Origin: Streptomyces sp. NBC_00306
Lineage (GTDB): Bacteria; Actinomycetota; Actinomycetes; Streptomycetales; Streptomycetaceae
Assembly: GCF_036169555.1 (NCBI RefSeq)
Contig: NZ_CP108032.1
Span: 3,224,001-3,288,000 of the forward strand
Length of the DNA: 64,000 nucleotides
Reading direction: 5' to 3'
The position numbers and the translations under genes were made by a program. Under the pieces are notes generated by a model that ran no database searches, was not told where the DNA came from, and worked only from the letters and a program-made list of their open reading frames with translations. This document shows, one piece after another, positions 51,584 through 59,832 of this stretch (within the stretch, counting starts at the first letter, position 1; every line of letters starts with the position of its first letter).

Positions 51584-52359
51584 GAGCGGCCGTGTCCCCG
51601 ATGCTCGTCAGACTCGCGGACGAGCGCGCCACCGGCGTCCTCGTCCGTGACCACGGAGTGCTCTATCTTGCCGACGGCGAGGTCGTGCACGCCGAGAGCC
51701 CCGAAGCGCCCGGCCTCGACGTCCTGCTGACGGCGAGCGGCCGGCTGCGGCCGGACAGCTGGGCCGAGGCGGTCGCCCGGGCGGGCGCGCGCCACGAGGT
51801 CGCCCGCTTTCTCGTCGACAGCGGCCAGGTACCCGGCGGCGAGCTGGAGATCTGCCATCTCGCCGCCGTGTTCGACGCCGCGTTCTTCGCGCTCGCGCCG
51901 ACCAGCGGCCCGACCCGGTTCCGCTACGGGGTGGTCCACTGGATCGGCCGGGTGCGGCCGGTACCCACCCGGGTCGTCGAACGGGAGGCCCGGCGGCGAT
52001 CGATGCTGCTGAACGCCGTGTGGCCGCACCCGGCGGTCGACACGGCGCCGGTGGCGCGCAGCCGCCACCTCGCGGGACGGGCGGTCAGCCCCCGCCGGCG
52101 GTCACTGCTCGACCTGGCCGACGGCGTACGGACCCCGTCCGCCATCGCCCGGGAACTGGGCCGTCCCGCCTTCAACACCCTCATCGAGATACGGCGGCTG
52201 GCCGCCGAGGGACTCATCGGCACACCGGAGGAGTCCGCGGCACCCGCAGCCCCACCCGTCAGCGCCAACGCCGTGCGGACGGGGGGCCAGGAGCCGTCCT
52301 CGGCACTGGATTCCGCCATGCTCCGCCGGCTCCGTGACGCCCTGGAGGCCACGCTGTGA
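51580..52359 (+). CDS. DUF4388-like protein with C-terminal winged helix
   Basis: 259 residues. The N-terminal region 'RLADERATGVLVRDHGVLYL' and 'ADGEVVHAESPEAPGLDVLL' resembles DUF4388/PATAN domains, found in bacterial two-component and GTPase signalling. A middle section 'LEICHLAAVFDAAFFALAP' and 'FRYGVVHWIGRVRPVPTRVV' leads to a winged-helix-like end, 'SLLDLADGVRTPSAIARELG' and 'NTLIEIRRLAAEGLIGTP'. It is translationally coupled to the preceding roadblock gene. It could be the output or DNA-binding partner of the three roadblock proteins. Confidence 0.75.
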   Translation: MRAAVSPMLVRLADERATGVLVRDHGVLYLADGEVVHAESPEAPGLDVLLTASGRLRPDSWAEAVARAGARHEVARFLVDSGQVPGGELEICHLAAVFDAAFFALAPTSGPTRFRYGVVHWIGRVRPVPTRVVEREARRRSMLLNAVWPHPAVDTAPVARSRHLAGRAVSPRRRSLLDLADGVRTPSAIARELGRPAFNTLIEIRRLAAEGLIGTPEESAAPAAPPVSANAVRTGGQEPSSALDSAMLRRLRDALEATL

Positions 52360-52438
52360 CGCCCCGCTCCGCCCACCAGGTCCATTGCTGCACGTCATGA
52401 GGCGCGCGATGAGGCTGCGCGCAGAAAGGAGACAGCTC

Positions 52439-52825
52439 ATGACGGCCACGGCGGATGTGCTCGCCGAACTGAAGCGGCTGCGCCTGCGGGTGCCGCAGCT
52501 GACGGGCGCACTCGCCGCCACCGCGGACGGTCTCGTGCTGGCGTCCGACACCGCCGACGCGGAGAGCGTCGCCGCACTCACCGCCGCCGCGCTCGGCGTC
52601 GGGGTGCGGCTGACCGAGGCCACCGGACAGGGGAGCTTCTGCGAGCTGCTGGTCCGGGGCGACCGGGGGTACGTCGCGACCTACGCGGCGGGCTCCTCGG
52701 CCGTCCTCACCCTCCTGGCCGAGCCACGCATCAACGTGGGACGGCTCCATCTCGAGGCCCGCCGTTCCGGCGTTCGCGTCGGAGAACTGGTCGACGGCGC
52801 CCTCGAACGACCGGAGAACACCTGA
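52439..52825 (+). CDS. roadblock/LC7-like protein (second of three)
   Basis: 128 residues. The ATG at 52439 follows AGGAG by 6 bases. 'VLAELKRLRLRVPQLTGALA', 'ATADGLVLASDTADAESVAA', 'GQGSFCELLVRGDRGYVATY' and 'SSAVLTLLAEPRINVGRLHL' outline a roadblock fold. It is more divergent than the other two. It lies 79 bp after the DUF4388-like gene and 57 bp before the third roadblock gene. Confidence 0.78.
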   Translation: MTATADVLAELKRLRLRVPQLTGALAATADGLVLASDTADAESVAALTAAALGVGVRLTEATGQGSFCELLVRGDRGYVATYAAGSSAVLTLLAEPRINVGRLHLEARRSGVRVGELVDGALERPENT

Positions 52826-52882
52826 CCCATGACCGACACACCATCACGCACACCCAGCAGACGGAAAGGAAGTGCGCATCTC

Positions 52883-53257
52883 ATGGCCAACACCGAACGC
52901 GCCCTCAAGGAAGCCACCACTGTCATCGAGGGCGCCATCGGCGCCGCACTCGTCGACTACACCAGCGGAATGGCGCTGGGCACGGTCGGCGGCGGAAAGG
53001 ACCTGGACCTCTCGGTCGCCGCCGCAGGCAACACCGATGTGGTGCGCGCCAAGGTCCGCACCATGGAGCAGCTCGGACTCAAGGACGGCATCGAGGACAT
53101 CCTGATCACCCTCGGGACGCAGTACCACCTGATCCGGCTGATGAAGGGCCGGGGAACGAACGGCCTGTTCCTCTACCTGGCGCTCGACAAGGAGCGGTCG
53201 AACCTCGCCATGGCCCGCCACCAGCTGAAGAAGATCGAGGCGGAGCTGGAACTCTGA
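52883..53257 (+). CDS. roadblock/LC7-like protein (third of three)
   Basis: 124 residues from the ATG at 52883 with AAAGGAAG upstream. '[20 protein letters not shown]', '[20 protein letters not shown]', '[20 protein letters not shown]', '[20 protein letters not shown]' and '[20 protein letters not shown]' form a compact roadblock domain with a terminal helix, clearly homologous to the first protein of the cluster. It is the last gene before a convergent membrane-protein gene. Confidence 0.82.
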   Translation: MANTERALKEATTVIEGAIGAALVDYTSGMALGTVGGGKDLDLSVAAAGNTDVVRAKVRTMEQLGLKDGIEDILITLGTQYHLIRLMKGRGTNGLFLYLALDKERSNLAMARHQLKKIEAELEL

Positions 53258-53292
53258 CCGGCCGCGGCGCCGCCGTCCGCCCCCGTGGGCGC

Positions 53293-53853
53293 TCAGCGGC
53301 GCCGCGCCCCTCCGGGCGAGGCGTCCCCCGCCGCGATGCCCGTGCTCCGGAATCCCTTGACCGGCCTGCCGACCGGGCCCCTCGCGGTCCAGTCGGACCG
53401 CAGCCACAGCAGTGTCTCGGCGCGTCTCTCCCGGTGGCCCAGCCACCCGGCCTTGGCCCACAGCCCGGCTCCCGCGCCCGCCAGCACCGCACCACCCGCG
53501 GCGGGCAGCGCGAACGAGGTGCCGACCGCGAGGGCGAAGGCCCCGAGCAACTGCCACCGGTGCGCGCGTCGCCAGGCCCGCACCGTCACCCGGCGGTCCT
53601 GGAGGTAGTCGGTGCGCCCGGCGCGAGTGGCGGCCTCGGCGAAGTGCACGTACCGCCTCCGCCGTACGAGGGCGACCGCGGCGGCCGTGACGATGAACAG
53701 CGCCGCCCCGGCGAGCACCCCGATCCGGCGTCCGGTGAGCCCCGGCACGAGAAGTCCGATGCCCGCGGCGAACACCCCCAGCCACCACAGGGGCGCCGCC
53801 CCGGCCCGTACGACCACCGCCACCCTCACCAGAGACTGCGCCCCGCGCCCCAC
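53293..53853 (-). CDS. small membrane protein, hypothetical
   Basis: 186 residues from a GTG at 53853, chosen because AAGGGGA lies 6 bases upstream; an ATG at 53874 abuts its only purine stretch. Four hydrophobic segments can be seen: 'APLWWLGVFAAGIGLLVPGL', 'IGVLAGAALFIVTAAAVALV', then after a basic loop 'LLGAFALAVGTSFALP' and 'GGAVLAGAGAGLWAKAG'. The end is basic and hydrophilic. I recognise no family. It converges on the roadblock cluster. Confidence 0.65.
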   Translation of the reverse strand: MGRGAQSLVRVAVVVRAGAAPLWWLGVFAAGIGLLVPGLTGRRIGVLAGAALFIVTAAAVALVRRRRYVHFAEAATRAGRTDYLQDRRVTVRAWRRAHRWQLLGAFALAVGTSFALPAAGGAVLAGAGAGLWAKAGWLGHRERRAETLLWLRSDWTARGPVGRPVKGFRSTGIAAGDASPGGARRR

Positions 53854-54039
53854 GTCCGGTCCCCTTCCGCGCATCCCTCGGGCAGATGCCCTTCGGGCGC
53901 GGAGACTAGCGGCGGATTCTGAAGACAGCGTGAGAGAAGACAGCGTGAGGAGGGCCGGGCCCGATCGCACCCGGCCGGCCGGTGTCCTGCGCGGAGAACG
54001 GTGCCGACCCACGAACCGGTCCCGCTCCACCAACCGGCG

Positions 54040-54876
54040 CTACTCCACGAACAGTCCGCGGGCCGCCGCCCGCCCGTCGAACTCCTCCAGCCGTGCCTGC
54101 GCGTCCGGCAGGTCGTCGCACATCGCCTCCAGCAGCACCCGGCCGAGCAGCATCGGCGCGCAGGCGGTGTCGAAGGCCAGGCCCGTGCCGACCGCGGCGG
54201 GGATCAGCAGGTCGCTGTGCGCGGCGACGGGGGCGAAGGCGGAGTCGGCCACGGTGACGACCGTCAGCCCCGCCGAGCGGGCGTACGCCAGTGCCTCGAC
54301 GACCTCCTTGGGGTGCCGGGGCAGCGCGAAGCACAGCAGCGCGCTCGCACCCGCGCGGCGGGCGGAGTCGATGCGGTCGGCGAGCATGGTGCCGCCCTCG
54401 TCGAGGAGGCGTACATCGGGGTGGACCTTGCCGGCGAAGTACGCGAAGCCGCGGGCCTGCGAGGACGCGGCCCGCAGACCGAGCACGGGCAGCGGGCGGG
54501 AGGCGGCGAGCAGCCGGCCCGCGCGCTCGACCGGCGAGGGGTCGGCGAGCAGGTCGGAGAGATGGCGCAGGTTCTCGATCTCGGCCTGCACCGCCTGCTG
54601 GTACTCGTTGAGGCCGTCCTCGGCCTCCTCACTCTCCGCGGGCGCCACCTCCCGCAGGTGCTTGCGCAGCGCCGGGTAGCCGTCGAAGCCGAGGGCGACG
54701 GCGAAGCGGGTGACGGACGGCTGGCTGACGCCCGCGAGTTCGGCGAGTTCGACGCTGGACAGGAACGGCACGTCGCCCGCCCGGCGCACCATGCTGTGGG
54801 CGATCCGCCGCTGCGTGGGGGTGAGCCGGTGCCCCTCGAAGAGCTGCTGCAGTCGTGCGGCAGGGCTGTCGCTCAT
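54040..54876 (-). CDS. RpiR-family transcriptional regulator (HTH + SIS)
   Basis: 278 residues. The N-terminal HTH_6 domain ('LTPTQRRIAHSMVRRAGDVP', 'SSVELAELAGVSQPSVTRFA', 'GFDGYPALRKHLRE') precedes a SIS domain ('VLGLRAASSQARGFAYFAGK', 'ALLCFALPRHPKEVVEALAY', 'VVTVADSAFAPVAAHSD'). SIS domains usually bind phosphosugars, but RpiR members also control amino-acid use. The ATG overlaps the stop of the ammonia-lyase-like gene (ATGA at 54873-54876), so it is co-transcribed with it. It is the best candidate for binding the TATTCAGAC elements at the importer and hutU promoters. Confidence 0.92.
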   Translation of the reverse strand: MSDSPAARLQQLFEGHRLTPTQRRIAHSMVRRAGDVPFLSSVELAELAGVSQPSVTRFAVALGFDGYPALRKHLREVAPAESEEAEDGLNEYQQAVQAEIENLRHLSDLLADPSPVERAGRLLAASRPLPVLGLRAASSQARGFAYFAGKVHPDVRLLDEGGTMLADRIDSARRAGASALLCFALPRHPKEVVEALAYARSAGLTVVTVADSAFAPVAAHSDLLIPAAVGTGLAFDTACAPMLLGRVLLEAMCDDLPDAQARLEEFDGRAAARGLFVE

Positions 54877-56381
54877 GCCGTCCCCCTCATGTGATCCGTC
54901 ATCAGGTCCGTGAACCGGTCGAGCAGCGCCGCGGCCGCCGTCACGTCGTCGGTCAGCGGCCGGTCGGCGAGCTCCTCGTCCAGGACGGACTCGGCGAGCT
55001 CGTAGGCCGCCCCCACCGGGAGTTCCGGGTCGGGCCGCAGCCCACGCTGGCGCAACGCCCGCACCGCGGCGACGAGTTCACAGCCGACCACGAGCCGGTA
55101 GGCGGCGCCCGTGCGCAGTGTCTGACGTGATGCCAGCGACGCGAAGCTGGCCTGCTCCTCGACGCCACGGGACAGTACCGCGTGGCCCAGCGACGCGGGC
55201 GCGGAGTACGCCCGCAGATCGCCGAGGGCGGCCCCGGCCGCGTACTCGAGGATCATCACGCCGGAACTCGCGGCCTCCGCGTCGGCGAGGAAGGGCCGCA
55301 GCCGGGTGAAGCCGGGCTCGTTGAGTGCGGAGAGCCTGGAGGTGGAGAGCCGGGCCGTCTGGGTCAGCGCCAGCCTGAAGTGGTCGAGGTCCAGGGCGAG
55401 TTGGGCCATGTAGAAACCGCCGTGGTGATAGGCGGCCATGTCCGAGGGGCAGATCAGCGGGTTCTCCGCCGCCGCGTTGATCTCCACCGCGAGGGTCCGC
55501 TCCAGCGCGTCGGCGGCGTCCTCGGCGGGCCCGTGGATCTGCGGCAGACAGCGGAATCCGTACGGGTCCTGGATGCGGCCGAGCGGCGGGGTGGGCCGCT
55601 CCGGCGCGCCGAGCAGCCGGCGCATCCTGGTCGCGACGGCGTAGGAGCCGGGGTGCGGGCGCGCCGCGTGCACGGGCTCGGCGACCGCCTCGTAGGAGCC
55701 GTCGACGGCCAGCAGCGAGAGACCGGCGACGAGTTCGGTGGCACGGACGAGGGCGCGCAGTTCGCCGAGGGCGAGCGCGGCCTGGCCGAGCGTCAGGGCG
55801 TTGGAGCTGATGAGCGCCAGGGCGTCGTTGTTGTCGAGGGCCTGCGCCCGCGGAGGCGTGCCGCCCCGCCAGGGGTGTTCGCCGGCGAGGGCGAGACCCA
55901 TCTGCGAGAGGGCCGCGATGTCACCGGTGCCGACCGAGCCGAACTCGTTGACGACCGGGTACGCACCCGACTCCAGGGCCTCGCACAGCGCGGTGACGAC
56001 GCCGGGCCGCAGTCCCGCGCCGCCCGCGAGGAGCTGGTTGGCGCGGACGGCGAGCATGGCGCGGACCTCGCGGGCGGGCAGCTCGTCACCGATCGCTCCG
56101 GCGTGGGAGCGCAGCAGCCGCAGGCCGTGGCCGGCCGCCGAATCGGAGGGCACGGCCTCATTCCGGTTGGCGCCGACGCCGGTGGAACGGCCGTAGACCC
56201 TGCCGGACGCGGCCAGCTCGCGGGCGGCGTCCCAGGCGACCTCGACGCGCTTCATCGCCTCGGAACCGGGTACGGGACGGGCCGCGCCGTCGGCCAGCCG
56301 GACGATGTCCGCGACCGGGAGGCTCTGTCCGTCGAGGACCACGATGCCGGTGGGTGAGTCCACCATGTGGGACGACATCAT
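54873..56381 (-). CDS. histidine/aromatic ammonia-lyase-family protein with degenerate MIO motif
   Basis: 502 residues, start at ATG 56381 (AAGGAGGG 8 bases upstream; an ATG at 56378 is equivalent). The family fold is clear: 'GRVYGRSTGVGANRNEAV' (Y63), 'RLLRSHAGAIGDELPAREV' (H93), 'GRIQDPYGFRCLPQIHG' (Q271, Y274, R277), 'AAENPLICPSD'. The cofactor-forming segment, GSVGASGDLAPLS in true HutH, reads 'GSVGTGDIAALSQ' (148-160): Ala-Ser-Gly is replaced and one residue is missing, so no MIO can form in the usual way. Ergothionase is a family member known to work without MIO because trimethylamine leaves readily. With a betaine-type importer divergent from it, a similar role on ergothioneine, hercynine or another betaine is plausible. 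A true histidine ammonia-lyase is less likely. Confidence 0.85.
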   Translation of the reverse strand: MMSSHMVDSPTGIVVLDGQSLPVADIVRLADGAARPVPGSEAMKRVEVAWDAARELAASGRVYGRSTGVGANRNEAVPSDSAAGHGLRLLRSHAGAIGDELPAREVRAMLAVRANQLLAGGAGLRPGVVTALCEALESGAYPVVNEFGSVGTGDIAALSQMGLALAGEHPWRGGTPPRAQALDNNDALALISSNALTLGQAALALGELRALVRATELVAGLSLLAVDGSYEAVAEPVHAARPHPGSYAVATRMRRLLGAPERPTPPLGRIQDPYGFRCLPQIHGPAEDAADALERTLAVEINAAAENPLICPSDMAAYHHGGFYMAQLALDLDHFRLALTQTARLSTSRLSALNEPGFTRLRPFLADAEAASSGVMILEYAAGAALGDLRAYSAPASLGHAVLSRGVEEQASFASLASRQTLRTGAAYRLVVGCELVAAVRALRQRGLRPDPELPVGAAYELAESVLDEELADRPLTDDVTAAAALLDRFTDLMTDHMRGTA

Positions 56382-56455
56382 GCGCGAAACCCTCCTTTTC
56401 CGGACGGTCTGTCTTGCCTCGCGAGCATCCGTACCCAGCGATTTACCCCGAGGCA

Positions 56456-56501
56456 TTGACAACTTATTCAGACACCGAGAACTCTGCATGACTATATGCA
56501 G
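56456..56501 (+). promoter_or_regulatory. importer promoter with TATTCAGAC element and CTGCAT palindrome
   Basis: A consensus -35 TTGACA (56456-56461) is followed by a weak -10 (AACTCT, 56480-56485, 18-base spacing). Within the spacer is TATTCAGAC (56465-56473), identical to the element in the hutU spacer. Just downstream, CTGCAT (56484-56489) and ATGCAG (56496-56501) form a perfect dyad with 6 bases between. All this lies 20-65 bases before the ATPase start and 75-120 bases before the lyase-like start, so one regulator could control both directions. Confidence 0.55.
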
Positions 56502-56520
56502 CCCGGGCAAGGGACGACTG

Positions 56521-57573
56521 ATGATCAAATTCGATGCAGTGAACAAGCGCTTCCCCAACGGCACCACTGCAGTCCACGACCTCACTCTGGAGATGCCGGA
56601 CGGCGGGATCACCGTCCTCGTCGGATCCTCCGGATGCGGTAAGACCACGACCCTGCGCATGATCAACCGGATGGTCGATCCGACGTCCGGCACCATCCAC
56701 GTCGGCGGCAAGGACGTCCTCGCACAGGACGCGGCCGAACTGCGCCGCTCCATCGGCTACGTCATCCAGCAGTCGGGCCTCTTCCCGCACCGCACGATCA
56801 TCGACAACATCGCGACGGTCCCGCTGCTGCTGGGCTGGGGCCGCAAGAAGGCCCGCGCCCGCGCCGCGGAACTGCTGGAGACGGTCGGCCTCGCGCCCGA
56901 GACCGCCAAGCGCTACCCGCACCAGCTCTCCGGCGGCCAGCAGCAGCGCGTCGGCGTGGCCCGGGCCCTCGCGGCCGACCCGCCCGTCCTGCTGATGGAC
57001 GAGCCCTTCGGCGCGGTCGACCCGGTCGTCCGCACCCAGCTCCAGGACGAACTGCTGCGTCTCCAGCAGGAACTCAGCAAGACGATCGTCTTCGTCACGC
57101 ACGACATCGACGAGGCCGTGCGCCTCGGCGACCGCATAGCCGTGTTCCGCACGGGCGGTCATCTGGTGCAGTGCGCGACCCCGGCCGAACTGCTGGCCCG
57201 TCCGGCGGACGACTTCGTGGCGGACTTCCTCGGCGCCGAAAGGGGCCTGAAGCTGCTGTCGCTCAGCACTCTCGCGGACGTGCCGCAGAGCCCCCTTCCG
57301 CAGACCGGCCGCTGGGAGCTCGCCCTCGACGCGGCCCGCGTCCCGCTCGGCTGGCGCGACAAGGACGGCGACCCGTCCGACGCCGACCTGCTCCCGGTCC
57401 GCCCGCTGCGCGACACGGACTCCCTGCTCTCCGCGCTGAACGAGTCGGTGGCCTCCCCCTCCGGCCTGGTGGCCCGCGTCGACGCCGACGGCGTGCTCAC
57501 CGGCGTCACCTCGCGCGAGGACATCCACGAGCGGGCCGGCTCGGCCCACTCCGCGGCCCGGGTGGCCGTATGA
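56521..57573 (+). CDS. quaternary-amine (OpuC/ProV-type) ABC transporter ATPase with CBS region
   Basis: 350 residues from the ATG at 56521 with AAGGGA before it. Walker A '[15 protein letters not shown]' (35-42), Q-loop '[14 protein letters not shown]', signature '[16 protein letters not shown]', Walker B '[14 protein letters not shown]', H-loop '[14 protein letters not shown]'. After about residue 240 there is a CBS-type tail ('[20 protein letters not shown]'), as in betaine/choline/carnitine transporters. It energises import with the two permeases and the lipoprotein encoded downstream. The stop overlaps the first permease ATG (ATGA). Confidence 0.94.
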   Translation: MIKFDAVNKRFPNGTTAVHDLTLEMPDGGITVLVGSSGCGKTTTLRMINRMVDPTSGTIHVGGKDVLAQDAAELRRSIGYVIQQSGLFPHRTIIDNIATVPLLLGWGRKKARARAAELLETVGLAPETAKRYPHQLSGGQQQRVGVARALAADPPVLLMDEPFGAVDPVVRTQLQDELLRLQQELSKTIVFVTHDIDEAVRLGDRIAVFRTGGHLVQCATPAELLARPADDFVADFLGAERGLKLLSLSTLADVPQSPLPQTGRWELALDAARVPLGWRDKDGDPSDADLLPVRPLRDTDSLLSALNESVASPSGLVARVDADGVLTGVTSREDIHERAGSAHSAARVAV

Positions 57574-58214
57574 CCGTCGACTGGTCGTGGATCTCCGACC
57601 ATGCCGGCGACCTCACCACGCTGAGCGTCTCCCATCTCCAGGCCGCTCTGAGCGCGGTGCTCCTGGGGCTGGTCATCTCGCTCCCGCTCGCGGTGCTCGC
57701 CCACCGCGTCCGCCCGCTGCGGGGCTTCCTGCTCGGGATGTCGAACGTGCTGTTCACCATCCCGTCGATCGCCGTGTTCGTGCTGCTCCTGCCGGTCTCC
57801 GGGCTCACCCGCACGACCACCGTGATCGGGCTGACGATCTACACCCTCGTCGTCCTCCTGCGGAACACCGTCGAGGGCCTCGACGCCGTTCCCGCCCGTA
57901 CCAAGGAGGCCGCCAAGGCGATGGGCACCCGTCCGCTGCGGACCCTGTTCACCGTCGAACTCCCGCTCGCGCTGCCCGTGATCATGGCCGGAGTGCGGAT
58001 CGCCACCGTCATGTCCATCTCGCTGGTCAGCGTCGCCACCTACATCGGCGACGGCGGCCTCGGCCAGCTCTTCACCGACGGCTTCCAGCGCAACTTCCCG
58101 ACCCCCGTGGTCGCCGGAGTGGTCCTCACCCTCCTCCTCGCGCTGATCGCGGACGCGCTGCTCGTCGCCGTGCAGTACGTCCTCACCCCCTGGACCAGGA
58201 AGGGCAGGGCCTGA
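57570..58214 (+). CDS. quaternary-amine ABC transporter permease (first)
   Basis: 214 residues with five or six membrane segments. The binding-protein-dependent signature is 'NTVEGLDAVPARTKEAAKAM' followed by 'GVRIATVMSISLVSVATYIG' and 'GGLGQLFTDGFQ'. Features such as 'LFTIPSIAVFVLLLPVSGL' are typical of OpuCB-like proteins. It starts within the ATPase stop and is followed one base later by the second permease gene. Confidence 0.93.
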   Translation: MTVDWSWISDHAGDLTTLSVSHLQAALSAVLLGLVISLPLAVLAHRVRPLRGFLLGMSNVLFTIPSIAVFVLLLPVSGLTRTTTVIGLTIYTLVVLLRNTVEGLDAVPARTKEAAKAMGTRPLRTLFTVELPLALPVIMAGVRIATVMSISLVSVATYIGDGGLGQLFTDGFQRNFPTPVVAGVVLTLLLALIADALLVAVQYVLTPWTRKGRA

Positions 58215-58215
58215 G

Positions 58216-58878
58216 ATGTACGAGCTCTTCAAGGACCTCGGCTCCTGGCTGACCAGCGGCGCCCAGTGGTCCGGCAGCGACGGAATCGCCCACCGGCTCG
58301 TCGAGCACCTCCAGTACTCACTGCTCGCGACGCTCATCGCCGCCGTCATCGCCCTGCCGGTCGGTCTGCTGATCGGGCACACCGGACGCGGCGCGTTCCT
58401 CGCCATCAACCTCTCGTCGTTCGGTCGGGCCCTGCCCACCGTCGGCCTCGTCGTGCTGGTCTTCCTCGCCAGCGGCCTGTCCATGACGCCGGTGTACGTG
58501 GCGCTGGTCGCCCTCGCGATCCCGTCCATCGTCACCAACACCTACGCCGGCATGTCCGCGGTCGACCCCGAGGTCCGGGACGCCGCCCGCGGCCAGGGCA
58601 TGCGCGGCCACCAGGTGCTGCTCCAGGTGGAGGTCCCGCTGGCGATGCCGCTGATCATGACGGGACTGCGGCTCGCCCTGATCCAGGTCGTGGCCACGGC
58701 CACCATCGCCGCGTACGTCAGCTTCGGCGGACTGGGCCGCTACGTCTTCGACGGCCTCGCCCAGCGCGACCTCGTCCAGGTGCTCGGCGGAGCCGTCCTC
58801 GTCGCGGTCGTCGCCGTCGTGCTCGATCTGGCGCTCGCCGGCCTCCAGCGCGTCCTCTTCAGCAACCGCCCCGCATAA
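58216..58878 (+). CDS. quaternary-amine ABC transporter permease (second)
   Basis: 220 residues, a paralogue of the first permease: 'HLQYSLLATLIAAVIALPVG', 'NLSSFGRALPTVGLVVLVFL', 'TYAGMSAVDPEVRDAARGQG', 'LRLALIQVVATATIAAYVSF' and 'GGLGRYVFDGLAQRD'. Having two distinct permeases, ATPase and lipoprotein in the order ATPase-permease-permease-SBP is a common OpuC-type layout in actinobacteria. It lies 1 base after the first permease stop and 9 bases before the lipoprotein gene. Confidence 0.93.
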   Translation: MYELFKDLGSWLTSGAQWSGSDGIAHRLVEHLQYSLLATLIAAVIALPVGLLIGHTGRGAFLAINLSSFGRALPTVGLVVLVFLASGLSMTPVYVALVALAIPSIVTNTYAGMSAVDPEVRDAARGQGMRGHQVLLQVEVPLAMPLIMTGLRLALIQVVATATIAAYVSFGGLGRYVFDGLAQRDLVQVLGGAVLVAVVAVVLDLALAGLQRVLFSNRPA

Positions 58879-58887
58879 GGACTTCCC

Positions 58888-59829
58888 ATGAACCGACGCA
58901 CCCTGCTCGGCAGTCTGCTGGCCGCCGCATCCGTCCCCGCGCTCGCGTCGTGCAGCAGCGGCATCACCTCGCTCGAAGGTGAGGGCGGCTCGCTGTCCGG
59001 CGGCGGCTCCAGCAAGGACGGTGTCACCATCGGCACCGCCAACTTCACCGAGAACCAGATACTCGGCTTCCTGTACGCCGCCGCCCTGAAGGCGGCCGGT
59101 GTGAAGGCGACCGTCCGCCCCAACCTCGGCACCCGCGAGATCCTCATCCCCGCGCTGCGCGGCGGCGACATCGATCTGCTGCCCGAGTACCAGGGCGCCC
59201 TGCTGCACTACCTCGACCCCAAGGCCACGGCCACCGAGGAGGGCGAGATGCAGAACGCGCTCGCCGTCGCCCTCCCCCAGGGCCTCCAGATCCTCCCGTA
59301 CGGACTGGCCGAGGACTCCGACGCCTTCGCCGTCACCAGCGAGACGGCACGGAAGTACGGGCTCCGGTCCCTCGGCGACCTCGCCAGGAAGAACGGCGAA
59401 CTCGTCATCGGCGCGGCCCCCGAGGTCAAGAAGCGGGTCGTCGGCGTCGTCGGTCTGAAGGACATGTACGGCGTGGAGTTCAAGGAGTTCAAGTCCCTGG
59501 ACTCCTCCGGGCCGCTGGTCAAGGGCGCGCTGAAGAAGGGGGATGTCGACGTCGCCAACCTCTTCACCACGGACACCGACATCAAGGCCGAGGGCTGGGT
59601 CGTGCTCTCCGACCCCAAGAACCTGATTCCCGGTCAGCACGTCGTCCCGCTGATCGCCGACCGCAAGGCGGACTCGCGCGTACGCAAGGCACTGGCCCGG
59701 CTCGGCGCCGTCCTGACGACCGAGCAGCTCACCGAGCTCAACCGGCTGGTGGACAAGGACAAGAAGGACCCGGAGGACGTCGCGAACGACTGGGCCCGAC
59801 AGCACGGAATCACGAAGAAGGGCAGCTGA
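58888..59829 (+). CDS. quaternary-amine ABC transporter substrate-binding lipoprotein
   Basis: 313 residues. A lipoprotein signal with lipobox 'ALASCSSG' (Cys about 22) precedes an OpuAC-type domain: 'DGVTIGTANFTENQILGFLY', 'LRGGDIDLLPEYQGALLHYL', 'EDSDAFAVTSETARKYGLRS', 'DVDVANLFTTDTDIKAEGWV' and 'HVVPLIADRKADSRVRKALA'. The family binds compatible solutes and betaines through an aromatic box; such residues here include the Tyr in 'LPEYQG' and the Trp in 'EGWVVL'. The exact ligand cannot be read from sequence. Ergothioneine importers (EgtU type) belong to the same family. Confidence 0.92.
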   Translation: MNRRTLLGSLLAAASVPALASCSSGITSLEGEGGSLSGGGSSKDGVTIGTANFTENQILGFLYAAALKAAGVKATVRPNLGTREILIPALRGGDIDLLPEYQGALLHYLDPKATATEEGEMQNALAVALPQGLQILPYGLAEDSDAFAVTSETARKYGLRSLGDLARKNGELVIGAAPEVKKRVVGVVGLKDMYGVEFKEFKSLDSSGPLVKGALKKGDVDVANLFTTDTDIKAEGWVVLSDPKNLIPGQHVVPLIADRKADSRVRKALARLGAVLTTEQLTELNRLVDKDKKDPEDVANDWARQHGITKKGS

Positions 59830-59832
59830 ACC

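Noticed and set aside
56484..56501. CTGCAT-N6-ATGCAG palindrome as an ArgR box
   Set aside because: Streptomyces ARG boxes have similar TGCAT/ATGCA half-sites but, as I recall, a shorter spacer and paired boxes; the spacing here does not fit and no arginine gene is near.
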